DNA of 30,022 nt, from the NCBI GenBank assembly GCA_003489165.1, contig DNJG01000164.1, positions 1 to 30,022 of the forward strand. Reading direction: 5' to 3'. Numbering within the stretch: the stretch's first letter is position 1; each line of letters opens with the position of its first letter. Source of the stretch: Nitrospinota bacterium. Its GTDB lineage: Bacteria; Nitrospinota; Nitrospinia; UBA9942. Positions 1 to 8,241 of this stretch are shown here, piece by piece. Below the pieces are notes generated by a model, which did no database searches, had not been told where the DNA came from, and was given only the letters and a program-made list of their open reading frames with translations. A program made the position numbers and the translations under genes.

Positions 1-709
1 CTCTGGAAAGACAACGACACTTTACTCAGCCTTAAACCGTATAAATTCTGCTAAAAGAAATATTATAACCGTGGAAGATCCTGTTGAATATCAGTTAAAG
101 GGGATAGGGCAGTTGAATGTGAATCCGAAGATTGGGCTGACATTTGCAAATGGGCTCCGTTCTATCTTAAGACAGGATCCGGATATTATCATGGTTGGAG
201 AAATCAGGGATATGGAGACTGCAGAGATTGCCATCCATGCCTCATTGACAGGACATCTTGTCATCTCAACTCTTCATACTAATGATGCCCCAACTGCTAT
301 TACAAGGCTTGTTGATATGGGGATTGAGAGATTTCTTGTCGCATCATCCCTTTCTGCTGTAGTAGCGCAGAGGCTTGTCCGTGTTTTGTGCCAATATTGC
401 AAGGAGGAGTATATTCCTCAAACAGATGAGATATCTGCCTTTAAACAATATAGTGTGCAAAAATTGTGGAAACCTGTCGGATGTGAAAGATGTTTTAAGA
501 GTGGTTATCATGGCAGAACGGGGATATTTGAGTTTCTTATTGTAGATCAGGATATGCATTCTGTTATCTTAAAAAATCCGGATTCATCAAGCCTTAAGGG
601 ATATGCCATCTCAAAGGGAATGAAAACACTTAAGAACGATGGTCTTGAAAAGGCAGCCGCAGGGATTACGAGCCTTGAGGAGATTATCAGGGTAACACAG
701 ATTAATTAA
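1..709 (+). CDS. gspE: Type II secretion ATPase GspE, 3' part (5' truncated by window edge)
   Basis: This is the C-terminal part of a GspE/PilB-type secretion ATPase, which powers pseudopilus assembly at the cytoplasmic face of the inner membrane. The open frame runs from base 2 without a start, opening with SGKTTTLYSAL, the end of the Walker A loop. It continues through the Asp box region (ITVEDPVEYQ), Walker B (DPDIIMVGEIRD) and the His box (GHLVISTLHTNDAP). Two Cys pairs (CQYC and CERC) form the zinc-binding element typical of the family. The C-terminal stretch around GITSLEEIIRVT is also standard. The wording VNPKIGLTF and SLTGHLV is closer to GspE than to PilB, but PilB cannot be excluded from this fragment. 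The GTG at 71 lies inside the conserved domain and is not a real start. gspF follows after 76 bp. Confidence 0.93.
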   Translation, partial: SGKTTTLYSALNRINSAKRNIITVEDPVEYQLKGIGQLNVNPKIGLTFANGLRSILRQDPDIIMVGEIRDMETAEIAIHASLTGHLVISTLHTNDAPTAITRLVDMGIERFLVASSLSAVVAQRLVRVLCQYCKEEYIPQTDEISAFKQYSVQKLWKPVGCERCFKSGYHGRTGIFEFLIVDQDMHSVILKNPDSSSLKGYAISKGMKTLKNDGLEKAAAGITSLEEIIRVTQIN

Positions 710-778
710 AGTGTCAGTGTCAGTGATTAGTGTCCAGTAGTTTTTATTTGCTAACACTGTCATTAACACTAACACTTA
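710..778. repeat. Imperfect inverted repeat made of degenerate 7-bp units between gspE and gspF
   Basis: The left arm (about 710-740) consists of AGTGTC and AGTGATT-like units. The right arm (about 751-778) is the same kind of unit on the other strand. The reverse complement of the right arm begins AAGTGTTAGTGTTAATGACA and aligns to the left arm with a few C/T and G/A differences. The loop is T-rich (741-750). The RNA could fold into a long imperfect hairpin and modulate gspE/gspF readthrough, but it lacks the GC-rich stem plus U tract of a classical terminator. Bases 721-740 match the reverse complement of the coding repeat at 5569-5588 at 17 of 20 positions, so it belongs to a dispersed family. 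Confidence 0.75.
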
Positions 779-785
779 TATTCGT

Positions 786-1979
786 ATGACAACATTCAGA
801 TATAAGGCATATAACGGAAGCGGTATTGAGGTTGACGGCAATCTAAGTGCCGATAGTATCAGGGATGCAATTCAAAGATTAAAGAAGGATGGGCTTTATC
901 CGAGAGAGGTATCTGAAATTGGGATTAATGGGTATATCCGCAAAGGTATATCCATTCAAGAGCTTGCTCTTACAACAAGACAGTTAGCCACACTCCTAAC
1001 GGCAGGTTCAACTCTTTCCGATGCCATTAATGTATTGGCGGATGGGGAAAAGAATGTCAGACTTAAGTCAATCCTTTTTGGCATCAAGAATAAGGTTGCA
1101 GAGGGTATCTCCCTTTCAAATGCCCTCAGTGATTATCCGAGAATATTTTCGGAAATCTACAGGGGGATGGTTGCGGCAGGGGAGGCAAGCGGCTCTCTTG
1201 ATAAGGTGATGCTGCGGCTTTCAGAATATCTTGAGGGTAGGGCAAAGATTATAAGGGACAGCCGTTCTGCCCTTATATATCCATTTTTTATGACATTAGT
1301 TGGTATTTGTGTCCTCTCTTTTTTATTTATATTTGTCATACCAAAGATAACGAGGATATTTGAAGATACAAAAAGCACTCTCCCCTGGATTACACTCATA
1401 CTTATCTGGGTTACAAATTTTATCAGATACTACTGGTTTGTAGTAATTATTGGCATGATTGTTCTTGGTTGGGGGGCAAGATTATATATCAGAATACCAT
1501 CTGGTAAAGAGACAATAGATAGACTGTCCCTAAAAATACCATGGCTTGGCAAAATTGTCAGCCAATTTTATATCACTAATCTGACGAGGACACTCGGAAG
1601 CCTTTTGAAAGAAGGGGTGCCAATGCTAAAGGCATTAGAGATGACAAAAGGAATTTTAAACCATGCAGTTTTCAATAAGGTAATAGATAATGCCATTCAG
1701 GATGTCATAGGAGGTGCCTCTCTTTCTATGAGTATGAAGAAGGCGGGCAGTATTCCCCCAGTAGTTGCACATACGATTACTGTTGGAGAAAAGGGGGGGA
1801 ATCTTGGAGATGTGCTTTTAAAGGTTTCTGAAACATATGGACAGGAGCTTGAAGCAGATGTAAAAAATGGATTAAGCCTTTTAGAGCCTGTCTTGATTCT
1901 CATTATGGGAATTATTGTCGGGTTTATAGTGCTTGCCATACTTATTCCTATATTTCAATTGAACAGTGGTGTAATGTAA
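786..1979 (+). CDS. gspF: Type II secretion inner-membrane platform protein GspF
   Basis: GspF is the polytopic platform protein that links the GspE ATPase to pseudopilus assembly. The 397 residues have the normal family length. The N-terminal part (FRYKAYNGSG) is the usual start of GspF. Two T2SSF domains follow: the first contains AGEASGSLDK (about 131-140) before a membrane segment at about 163-185, and the second carries GEKGGNLGDVL before the C-terminal membrane segment at about 367-392. A further hydrophobic stretch lies at about 200-227. The order gspE-gspF is standard for type II secretion; PilC of type IV pili is the alternative. The ATG has no clear Shine-Dalgarno site. Unusually, the next gene, only 6 bp on, is a flippase rather than the major pseudopilin gspG. 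Confidence 0.93.
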   Translation: MTTFRYKAYNGSGIEVDGNLSADSIRDAIQRLKKDGLYPREVSEIGINGYIRKGISIQELALTTRQLATLLTAGSTLSDAINVLADGEKNVRLKSILFGIKNKVAEGISLSNALSDYPRIFSEIYRGMVAAGEASGSLDKVMLRLSEYLEGRAKIIRDSRSALIYPFFMTLVGICVLSFLFIFVIPKITRIFEDTKSTLPWITLILIWVTNFIRYYWFVVIIGMIVLGWGARLYIRIPSGKETIDRLSLKIPWLGKIVSQFYITNLTRTLGSLLKEGVPMLKALEMTKGILNHAVFNKVIDNAIQDVIGGASLSMSMKKAGSIPPVVAHTITVGEKGGNLGDVLLKVSETYGQELEADVKNGLSLLEPVLILIMGIIVGFIVLAILIPIFQLNSGVM

Positions 1980-1985
1980 TTTAAA

Positions 1986-3293
1986 ATGCTTAAAACAATT
2001 TTTTCAGATAAATTGATAAAGGCAGGCGGCCTCCTTTTTTTAGTGTCAATGGTGGGGAATGTCTTCAACTACGCTTTCCAGATAACAATGGGAAGACTAT
2101 TTACCACTATTGAATACGGCTTAATGAATTCTCTGCTTGCCATGTTTATGGTGATGGCTGTCCCGCTCGGCACCCTCTTTATGGTTATTTCCAAACAGAC
2201 TGCAGAATATAAAGCAAAAGGAGAGTTTGGTAAAATAAGAGGATTGTTCAGAAGAACATATAACTTTGCCTTGATCGCAGGCGGTATAGGTTTTCTTCTG
2301 TTCCTGACAGCATCTTCCTATGTAAAAGAATACATAAACGCCCCTTCTGTTATTCCGGTTATAATTCTAGGAGGGGCTATTTTTCTGTTCCTCAGCCCTC
2401 CTCTCATAAATATTGCGGTATTGCAGGGGATTCAGGATTTTAAATGGATGAACATAGGCATGGGATTGGGCGCCCCTATGAAATTCTTTTTCTGCGCGGC
2501 GCTTGTCATTGCAGGACTGAGTGTAAACGGAGTAATAGCTGGCCTTATCCTTGCGAGTATAACTATATGGTTTATAACTTACCTCCCTCTCAGGAAGGAT
2601 ATGCATTATGAAAAAGGAATTCTGGATATTCCGGACAATATTACAATCCTCAATATATTGCCTATCTTGCTGGCAAACTTTGCATTTGCTGTGATGACGC
2701 AGGCGGATATGGTGCTCGTCAAACATCTGTTTTCAGACCATGAGGCAGGTATTTATGCATCAGCATCGATCATTGGCAAGGCAGTCATGTATCTTCCTGC
2801 CGCTATTGTTCTTGCAATGTTTCCCATGGTTGCGGAGTCTAATACATTACGGCAGGACAGCAGCCATTTTATTATTAAAACTATTATTATAACACTTTTT
2901 TTATCAGGTTCCGGCGCTGCAGTATTGTTTTTTTTCCCGGAATTTGTTATAAATACATTTTTTGGAGCTAAGTATTTTGAAGCTGGCAAGATAGTGCAGT
3001 ATTTTGGCATTTCCATGCTGCCCATGGCATTGCTTATGATAATGATGCACTATTTTATAGCAAGGGGAAAGGTACTTTTCCAATATATATTATTTATAGG
3101 CGCTTTTTTGGAGATAGTTTTAATACTCTCATTCCACGATTCGCTCATCACTGTGCTTTATACATTGATAGGCATCGGAAGTTTCCTTCTTGTTGTCGGC
3201 TCTATAATCCTCTATCCTGAACTGAGGATGAAACATACAGTGAAACAGGATTTGCTGGCAAAAGAGGTTGTTAGGATAAATACCGGGGGGTAG
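1986..3293 (+). CDS. MOP-superfamily polysaccharide flippase (Wzx/RfbX-like)
   Basis: This is a 435-residue, strongly hydrophobic protein with about 12 predicted membrane segments. The N terminus (GGLLFLVSMVGNVFNYAFQI) resembles the first helix of oligosaccharide flippases of the MATE/MOP superfamily, and an internal stretch around FAVMTQADMVLVKHLF is typical of the start of the second six-helix half (the 'D...v...l' pattern). Such proteins move undecaprenyl-diphosphate-linked glycans from the cytoplasmic to the periplasmic leaflet. It starts 6 bp after gspF and ends 6 bp before a GT2 gene, so it is probably transcribed with both. Substrate cannot be read from sequence. A second flippase of the same superfamily lies at 22110-23522. 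Confidence 0.85.
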   Translation: MLKTIFSDKLIKAGGLLFLVSMVGNVFNYAFQITMGRLFTTIEYGLMNSLLAMFMVMAVPLGTLFMVISKQTAEYKAKGEFGKIRGLFRRTYNFALIAGGIGFLLFLTASSYVKEYINAPSVIPVIILGGAIFLFLSPPLINIAVLQGIQDFKWMNIGMGLGAPMKFFFCAALVIAGLSVNGVIAGLILASITIWFITYLPLRKDMHYEKGILDIPDNITILNILPILLANFAFAVMTQADMVLVKHLFSDHEAGIYASASIIGKAVMYLPAAIVLAMFPMVAESNTLRQDSSHFIIKTIIITLFLSGSGAAVLFFFPEFVINTFFGAKYFEAGKIVQYFGISMLPMALLMIMMHYFIARGKVLFQYILFIGAFLEIVLILSFHDSLITVLYTLIGIGSFLLVVGSIILYPELRMKHTVKQDLLAKEVVRINTGG

Positions 3294-3299
3294 ATATTT

Positions 3300-4244
3300 A
3301 TGGAGAAAAACCTTATTTCCATTATTATTCCAGTTCATAATGAAGAGAATAATCTTAGTTTAATATACAAGCAACTGAAAAAAGTTCTTGATAATACAAA
3401 CTATCTTTTTGAAATTATTTTTGTGAATGACGGCAGTACAGACAATAGCAGTGCCGAATTGGATAAAATTACCAACAATGACTATACGGTAAAGGTTGTA
3501 GAGTTCAGCCGTAATTTCGGCAAAGAGGCTGCAACAACAGCTGGTCTTGAAATTTGCCATGGATCTGCGTGTATTATAATTGATGCTGATTTACAGCATC
3601 CTGTGGGATTAATACCCGAATTTCTGCAAAAATGGGAATCAGGTGCTGATGTGATTATAGGGGTAAGGCATGAAAACAAGGGCGAAGGCTTAATCAAGCG
3701 AGCAGGCTCGTTCATTTTCTATCAAACAATTAATGTGATTTCCGAGACAGAAATTACTCCACGTGCCACGGATTATCGTTTGCTGGACAGGATAGTCATA
3801 GAAGAATTCAAAAAACTTAAAGAGAAAAATAGGATGACAAGGGCACTCATTGACTGGCTTGGTTTTAAAAGGGATTATGTATATTTTAATGCCAATGAAC
3901 GGCTTTATGGTAATCCAAGCTATAGTTACTTAAAGCTGTTTAGACTTGCAGTAAGCAGCTATATTTCCCACAGTCTATTTCCGCTAAAGTTCGCGGGTTA
4001 TATGGGAATTTTTATTACCTCCTCATCAACATTACTTGGACTATCCATGCTTATTGATAAATTCTTTCTTGAAAAACCATACAAAATGAATTTTTCTGGA
4101 ACTGCCATGCTTGCGACAATTATTTTGTTCCTTATTGGCATTGTTTTGAGCTGTCTTGGATTAATAGCGCTTTACATCGGAAACATACATACTGAAGTGG
4201 TTGGACGTCCGATGTATATTATCAAAGAAAAGGTCAACTTTTAA
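3300..4244 (+). CDS. GT2 glycosyltransferase, polyprenyl-phosphate (DPM1/GtrB/ArnC-like) type
   Basis: The protein has 314 residues. A GT-A fold catalytic domain fills about 1-225: it opens with ISIIIPVHNEENNL, followed by NDGSTDNS (about 43-50) and the metal-binding DAD motif in IIDADLQHP (about 93-101). Two C-terminal membrane helices lie at about 237-258 and 273-298. This architecture matches enzymes that transfer a sugar from a nucleotide donor to polyprenyl phosphate, giving the lipid-linked monosaccharide used by periplasmic GT-C glycosyltransferases. That role would fit the GT-C-like membrane proteins further along the locus (15358-22100), though the link is inference. It sits in a tight run, with 6-bp gaps on both sides. 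Confidence 0.88.
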   Translation: MEKNLISIIIPVHNEENNLSLIYKQLKKVLDNTNYLFEIIFVNDGSTDNSSAELDKITNNDYTVKVVEFSRNFGKEAATTAGLEICHGSACIIIDADLQHPVGLIPEFLQKWESGADVIIGVRHENKGEGLIKRAGSFIFYQTINVISETEITPRATDYRLLDRIVIEEFKKLKEKNRMTRALIDWLGFKRDYVYFNANERLYGNPSYSYLKLFRLAVSSYISHSLFPLKFAGYMGIFITSSSTLLGLSMLIDKFFLEKPYKMNFSGTAMLATIILFLIGIVLSCLGLIALYIGNIHTEVVGRPMYIIKEKVNF

Positions 4245-4250
4245 ACCGCA

Positions 4251-5252
4251 ATGCTTTTTTCCATAATCATCCCTGTTCAGAGAATTAATAGCTATATATT
4301 TGAAACCTGCAGTAAGCTTAAAGAGCTTGACAATAAAAACTTTGAGGTGCTGATATATCCTGATGATATTGAGGAAAATCATGATGAAATGGAGAAACAA
4401 TTAGGAGCAAAAATTATTCCAAGCGGAAAAGTAAGCCCTGCAATAAAAAGAGATATGGGGGCTAAGCGTGCAAAAGGGGATATACTGGCATTTATTGATG
4501 ATGATGCCTATCCGAGGAAAGACTGGTTGACCAACGCCTCAAGACATTTTGGAAACCCTAATGTGGCTGCAGTAGGAGGACCTGCGATTACTCCAGAGAG
4601 TGATTCTTTTTTGCAGAGAGTCTCTGGGGCAATTTTTTTGAGCAGAATAGGAGGGGGGTTTCCTGAACGATATCGGCCAATAGGAACAATAAGAGAAGTT
4701 GATGACTGGCCTTCCGTAAATTTGATGGTTCGTAAGGATATGTTCGAAAAGGTTGGCGGCTTTAATTCTGCCTATTGGCCGGGTGAAGATACAAAGTTTT
4801 GCTTAGATATCATTAAAGCAGGCGGGAAGATAATTTATGACCCTGATGTTTTTGTGTGGCACCACAGGAGAGGAGGTCTATTAAAGCATCTAAATCAGAT
4901 TGGTCAATATGGCCTGCATCGTGGTTTTTTTGCAAAAAGATTTCCCGAGACTTCCAGAAGGTTGAAATATTTCATTCCATCTTTCTTTGTAATATTTCTA
5001 TCTGCTGGAATGGCATCATTTTTTATTCATAACAATTTTTTTAATGGACTTTTTTACGCTGGTATAGGAGTATACATAATTGCGTTGATAATTGCCTTAT
5101 TTCAGATTCAAAGCAAAGAAAAGAAGTTTGCTGTTTCGCTTGTCAGTCTATTTTATATATTTTTGACCCATATTTGGTACGGCATCCGTTTTTTGCAGGG
5201 GTATTTATTTACAAAGGAGTTAAAAAGTAAGTTGAGAAAGGTATCTGAATAA
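4251..5252 (+). CDS. GT2 family glycosyltransferase with C-terminal membrane segments
   Basis: This 333-residue GT-A type glycosyltransferase begins LFSIIIPVQRIN. It carries the divalent-metal/nucleotide-sugar motif as IDDDAYPRKDWL (about 82-93) and the acceptor-side acidic motif as WPGEDTKFCLDI (about 176-187), followed by a WHHRRGG stretch typical of the family. The C-terminal third is hydrophobic, with likely membrane helices at about 240-260, 268-288 and 296-322, so it is probably bound to the inner membrane with the catalytic domain in the cytoplasm. The expected SDGST motif is replaced by YPDDIEENHD, so it is a divergent member. It starts 6 bp after the preceding GT2 and ends 2 bp before a radical SAM gene. 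Donor and acceptor are unknown. Confidence 0.85.
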   Translation: MLFSIIIPVQRINSYIFETCSKLKELDNKNFEVLIYPDDIEENHDEMEKQLGAKIIPSGKVSPAIKRDMGAKRAKGDILAFIDDDAYPRKDWLTNASRHFGNPNVAAVGGPAITPESDSFLQRVSGAIFLSRIGGGFPERYRPIGTIREVDDWPSVNLMVRKDMFEKVGGFNSAYWPGEDTKFCLDIIKAGGKIIYDPDVFVWHHRRGGLLKHLNQIGQYGLHRGFFAKRFPETSRRLKYFIPSFFVIFLSAGMASFFIHNNFFNGLFYAGIGVYIIALIIALFQIQSKEKKFAVSLVSLFYIFLTHIWYGIRFLQGYLFTKELKSKLRKVSE

Positions 5253-5254
5253 CT

Positions 5255-6757
5255 ATGAAAGTATCAATTTCATATCCTCCTCTTGAGTCTGAAAAAGGGA
5301 TTCCTCTTTTAGGCCAGAACCGCCAATTCCAATGGTTTAGCGAGCCGACATATATCTATCCAATGGTTCCAGCATATGCTGCAACATTATTAAAAGAAAA
5401 CGGCTATGATGTGTTATGGGATGATGCCATTGCAGAAGGATTTACCTATACCCAATGGCTGGAAAGAATCAGAAAAGAAAAACCAGATATAATTGCTATA
5501 GAAACAAAAACGCCAGTTATTAAAAGACATTGGAAAATTATAGATGATTTAAAACGGCTGGCTACTGGCAACTGGCCACTAGTCACTGTTTTAATTGGTG
5601 ACCATGTTACAGCGCTGCCTGAAGAATCCATGCTGAACAGTCAGATAGATTTTGTCCTGACAGGAGGAGATTATGATTTTCTTCTCCTTAATCTTTGCAA
5701 ACAACTCACAGCTCGCAACTCGCAACCTGCAACTGGTTTAGCCCCTGGAATCTGGTATAGAGATGCCGGAACAATAAAAAATAGCGGAAGATATGAATTA
5801 AACAATGACCTAAATAGTCTTCCATACATTGATAGAGAGTTGACAAAATGGAAGTTGTACAGCGAAAAAAATGGAAACTATAAATATCTGCCAGGAACAT
5901 ATACAATGGCTGCAAGGGACTGCTGGTGGGGGAGATGCTCTTTTTGTTCATGGACTACCATATTCCCTGGTGCTAAATATAGAACAAGAACCCCAGAAAA
6001 AATGCTTGATGAAGTAGGTATGCTTGTTGAAAAATATGGTGTAAGAGAAATAATGGATGACAGCGGCACATTTCCAGTTGGTGAATGGTTGATGGGGTTT
6101 TGTAATGGTATGATTAAAAGGGGATATAACAAAAGGGTCAAAATAGACTGTAATATGCGTTTTGGGATACTTGGAGAAGAAGAGTATAAAATGATGGCAA
6201 AGGCAGGTTTCAGATTTATACTTTTTGGGCTTGAATCTGCAAATCAAAAGACCCTTGATAGAATAGATAAAAATCTAAATGTGAAAAAGATAGCAGAGGG
6301 AGTTAAATTTGCCAAAGAGGCGGGGCTTGATCCTCACATTACCGTAATGATGGGGTATCCATGGGAAACAAAGGATGATGCCCGCAAGACCATTGAATTA
6401 GCACAATATCTGTTTAAATGCGGCTATATTGATACCCTCCAGGCAACCATTGTCATCCCTTATCCAGGAACGCCGCTCTTTGACGAATGCAAGAAAAACG
6501 GTTGGCTTCTTACTGAAGACTGGGACAGATATGACATGAGGGAGCCGATAATGTCATCTCCAATATCAGGTAATGATATAAAGGAGCTGACCCAGATGTT
6601 ATATAAATCTTTTATCAGCCCGCATTTTTTTATCAGAAAGGTTCTTGCTATAAGAGGTGCTGACGATTTCCGTTTTTTCTGGCGTGCCGGTAAAAAGATT
6701 GTGGGACACCTTGCAGACTTCAGCCATAGAAAAAGTGCGAAGCAGTGTTATAAATGA
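5255..6757 (+). CDS. B12-binding-type radical SAM protein with repeat-derived loops
   Basis: The 500 residues have a BchE-like layout. An N-terminal cobalamin-binding-type Rossmann domain (about 1-170) includes IGDHVTALPEE, and a radical SAM barrel follows. The iron-sulfur cysteines are in RDCWWGRCSFCSW (Cys223, Cys228, Cys231), giving CX4CX2C rather than the usual CX3CX2C. Later parts fit a radical SAM barrel (ILFGLESANQKTLDRI; TVMMGYPWET). B12 radical SAM enzymes often methylate or rearrange unreactive carbons, so a role in modifying a sugar or lipid carrier is plausible but not shown. The classical DxHxxG cobalamin motif is not evident. Two patches of 7-bp repeats encode residues 104-112 and 151-160, where homologues would have short loops. 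The gene starts 2 bp after a GT2 gene. Confidence 0.87.
   Translation: MKVSISYPPLESEKGIPLLGQNRQFQWFSEPTYIYPMVPAYAATLLKENGYDVLWDDAIAEGFTYTQWLERIRKEKPDIIAIETKTPVIKRHWKIIDDLKRLATGNWPLVTVLIGDHVTALPEESMLNSQIDFVLTGGDYDFLLLNLCKQLTARNSQPATGLAPGIWYRDAGTIKNSGRYELNNDLNSLPYIDRELTKWKLYSEKNGNYKYLPGTYTMAARDCWWGRCSFCSWTTIFPGAKYRTRTPEKMLDEVGMLVEKYGVREIMDDSGTFPVGEWLMGFCNGMIKRGYNKRVKIDCNMRFGILGEEEYKMMAKAGFRFILFGLESANQKTLDRIDKNLNVKKIAEGVKFAKEAGLDPHITVMMGYPWETKDDARKTIELAQYLFKCGYIDTLQATIVIPYPGTPLFDECKKNGWLLTEDWDRYDMREPIMSSPISGNDIKELTQMLYKSFISPHFFIRKVLAIRGADDFRFFWRAGKKIVGHLADFSHRKSAKQCYK
5564..5588. repeat. In-frame 7-bp tandem repeat inside the radical SAM gene (patch 1)
   Basis: The units are ACTGGCA, ACTGGCC and ACTAGTC, followed by a partial ACTG. 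They encode residues about 104-112 (TGNWPLVTV), between a helix and the strand before IGDH. On the minus strand the patch reads as AGTGAC/AGTGGCC/AGTTGCC-like units, and bases 5569-5588 are related to the intergenic copy at 721-740. Confidence 0.8.
5705..5736. repeat. In-frame 7-bp tandem repeat inside the radical SAM gene (patch 2)
   Basis: The units are CTCACAG, CTCGCAA, CTCGCAA and CCTGCAA, then CTGG. They encode LTARNSQPAT (residues 151-160), a polar stretch between the B12-type domain and the sequence GIWYRD. On the minus strand the units are of the (A/G)GTTGCG form, consistent with the other repeats in the window. Confidence 0.85.
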
Positions 6758-6785
6758 TATTTTCATTGATAAGAAGGTGTAGCTT

Positions 6786-7658
6786 ATGAAAGGCATAATA
6801 TTAGCAGGAGGAAGCGGTACACGGCTTTACCCTGTAACACTATCTGTTTGTAAGCAACTTCTCCCTGTATATGACAAGCCGATGATATATTATCCTTTAT
6901 CCGTGCTGGTTTTGGCGGGGATACGGGAAATACTGATTATCTCAACGCCCCACGATTTACCGAGATTTAAAGAGACATTACGCGAGGGCTCCCATCTTGG
7001 ATTAAAATTTTCATACAAAGAACAGTCTCGTCCTCACGGTATTGCCGAGGCATTTACCATAGGAGAGGAATTTATAGGAGATGATAATGTCTGTCTCATA
7101 CTTGGAGACAATATCTTCTATGGCCACGGGCTGATAGATTTGCTGAAAAAGGCAGCAACCGATGTTGTGCGAGAAGGCGGAGCAGTAATATTCGGCTGCT
7201 ATGTCAACGACCCTGAACGATACGGTGTTATGGAGTTTGATAGCGACGACAATGTATTATCTATAGAAGAAAAACCCAATGCCCCCAAATCAAATTATGC
7301 AGTTACCGGATTATATTTCTACGACAATGAAGTTTTGAAAATTGCTAAAGGAATCAAGCCGTCAAGGAGAGGAGAACTTGAAATCACAGATGTCAATAAA
7401 GAGTATCTTAAGCGGCATAAGCTCAGGGCTGAATTACTGGGCAGAGGGTTTGCCTGGCTTGATACAGGGACCCACGAAAGCCTCCTTGAGGCAGGTGAAT
7501 TTATAGCAACCATTGAAAAAAGACAAGGATTAAAGATAGCCTGTATAGAAGAGATTGCATACTCTTTAGGTTACATAAATAGAGAACAGCTTCTGCGGCT
7601 TGCAGAACCTTTTAAAAATAATGGTTATGGAAAATATCTTTTAACCCTGATCAAATAG
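6786..7658 (+). CDS. rfbA: Glucose-1-phosphate thymidylyltransferase RfbA
   Basis: RfbA joins dTTP and glucose-1-phosphate to make dTDP-glucose, the first step of dTDP-L-rhamnose synthesis in the cytoplasm. The 290 residues match the family length. The signature nucleotide-binding loop GGSGTRLYP is at about 8-16, followed by KQLLPVYDKPMIYYPLS. LGDNIFYGHG and the C-terminal WLDTGTHESLLEA are also canonical RmlA/RfbA sequences. A usable ribosome binding site (AAGGTG) lies about 8 nt before the ATG. It is the first gene of the rfbACDB run and follows the radical SAM gene by 28 bp. Confidence 0.97.
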   Translation: MKGIILAGGSGTRLYPVTLSVCKQLLPVYDKPMIYYPLSVLVLAGIREILIISTPHDLPRFKETLREGSHLGLKFSYKEQSRPHGIAEAFTIGEEFIGDDNVCLILGDNIFYGHGLIDLLKKAATDVVREGGAVIFGCYVNDPERYGVMEFDSDDNVLSIEEKPNAPKSNYAVTGLYFYDNEVLKIAKGIKPSRRGELEITDVNKEYLKRHKLRAELLGRGFAWLDTGTHESLLEAGEFIATIEKRQGLKIACIEEIAYSLGYINREQLLRLAEPFKNNGYGKYLLTLIK

Positions 7659-7677
7659 AAAGCCGAAGAGCGAGCGT

Positions 7678-8241
7678 ATGCCATTTACCTTTAAAAAACT
7701 GTCAATACCGGGAATCATCCTTATCAAGCCTCATATTTTTACAGATGAAAGAGGTTTTTTTATCGAGACATATAAGCATTCGAACTTTGACAAGGCAGGT
7801 ATAATGGAAAATTTTATGCAGGACAATCTCTCTAAATCAAAAAAAAATGTGCTAAGAGGGCTTCACTATCAGAAAAATCCAGCAGCCCAGGGCAAGTTGG
7901 TTAGGTGTATAAATGGGAGGATATTTGATGTTGCTGTTGATATATGTAAAGGTTCTCCTACCTATATGAAATGGGTTGGTATAGAATTGTCCGAGAAAAA
8001 TAATTATATGCTTTATATTTCCCCTGGTTTTGCGCATGGATTTGTAGTTCTGAGCGACGAGGCAGAGGTTATGTATAAGTGCACACGGGAGTATTCACCG
8101 GAGAACGACCGGGGAATAATATGGAATGATCCGGATATCAACATAAATTGGCCCGTAGAAGAGCCAGTACTCTCTCGCAAGGATAACAGTCTGCCTTTTT
8201 TGAAGGATGCGGATAATAATTTCTTTATTGATGGGACATAA
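7678..8241 (+). CDS. rfbC: dTDP-4-dehydrorhamnose 3,5-epimerase RfbC
   Basis: RfbC epimerises C3 and C5 of dTDP-4-keto-6-deoxyglucose, the third step of the dTDP-rhamnose pathway. The 187-residue cupin-fold protein shows FFIETYKHSNFDKAG, QDNLSKSKKNVLRGLHYQ (with the active-site His63 in GLHYQ), VAVDICKGSPTY and ISPGFAHGFVVLSDEAEV, all standard for RmlC. Length is normal. The gene starts 19 bp after rfbA and its stop codon directly abuts the rfbD start (TAAATG), which suggests translational coupling. Confidence 0.97.
   Translation: MPFTFKKLSIPGIILIKPHIFTDERGFFIETYKHSNFDKAGIMENFMQDNLSKSKKNVLRGLHYQKNPAAQGKLVRCINGRIFDVAVDICKGSPTYMKWVGIELSEKNNYMLYISPGFAHGFVVLSDEAEVMYKCTREYSPENDRGIIWNDPDININWPVEEPVLSRKDNSLPFLKDADNNFFIDGT

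Noticed and set aside
71..709. GTG at 71 as the start of a complete gene
   Set aside because: Codons before it (from base 2) encode the Walker A end and flow without a stop into the domain; the gene is cut by the window edge.
2367..2726. Minus-strand open frame of 119 residues inside the first flippase
   Set aside because: It resembles no family I recognise and is fully covered by a conserved gene on the plus strand.
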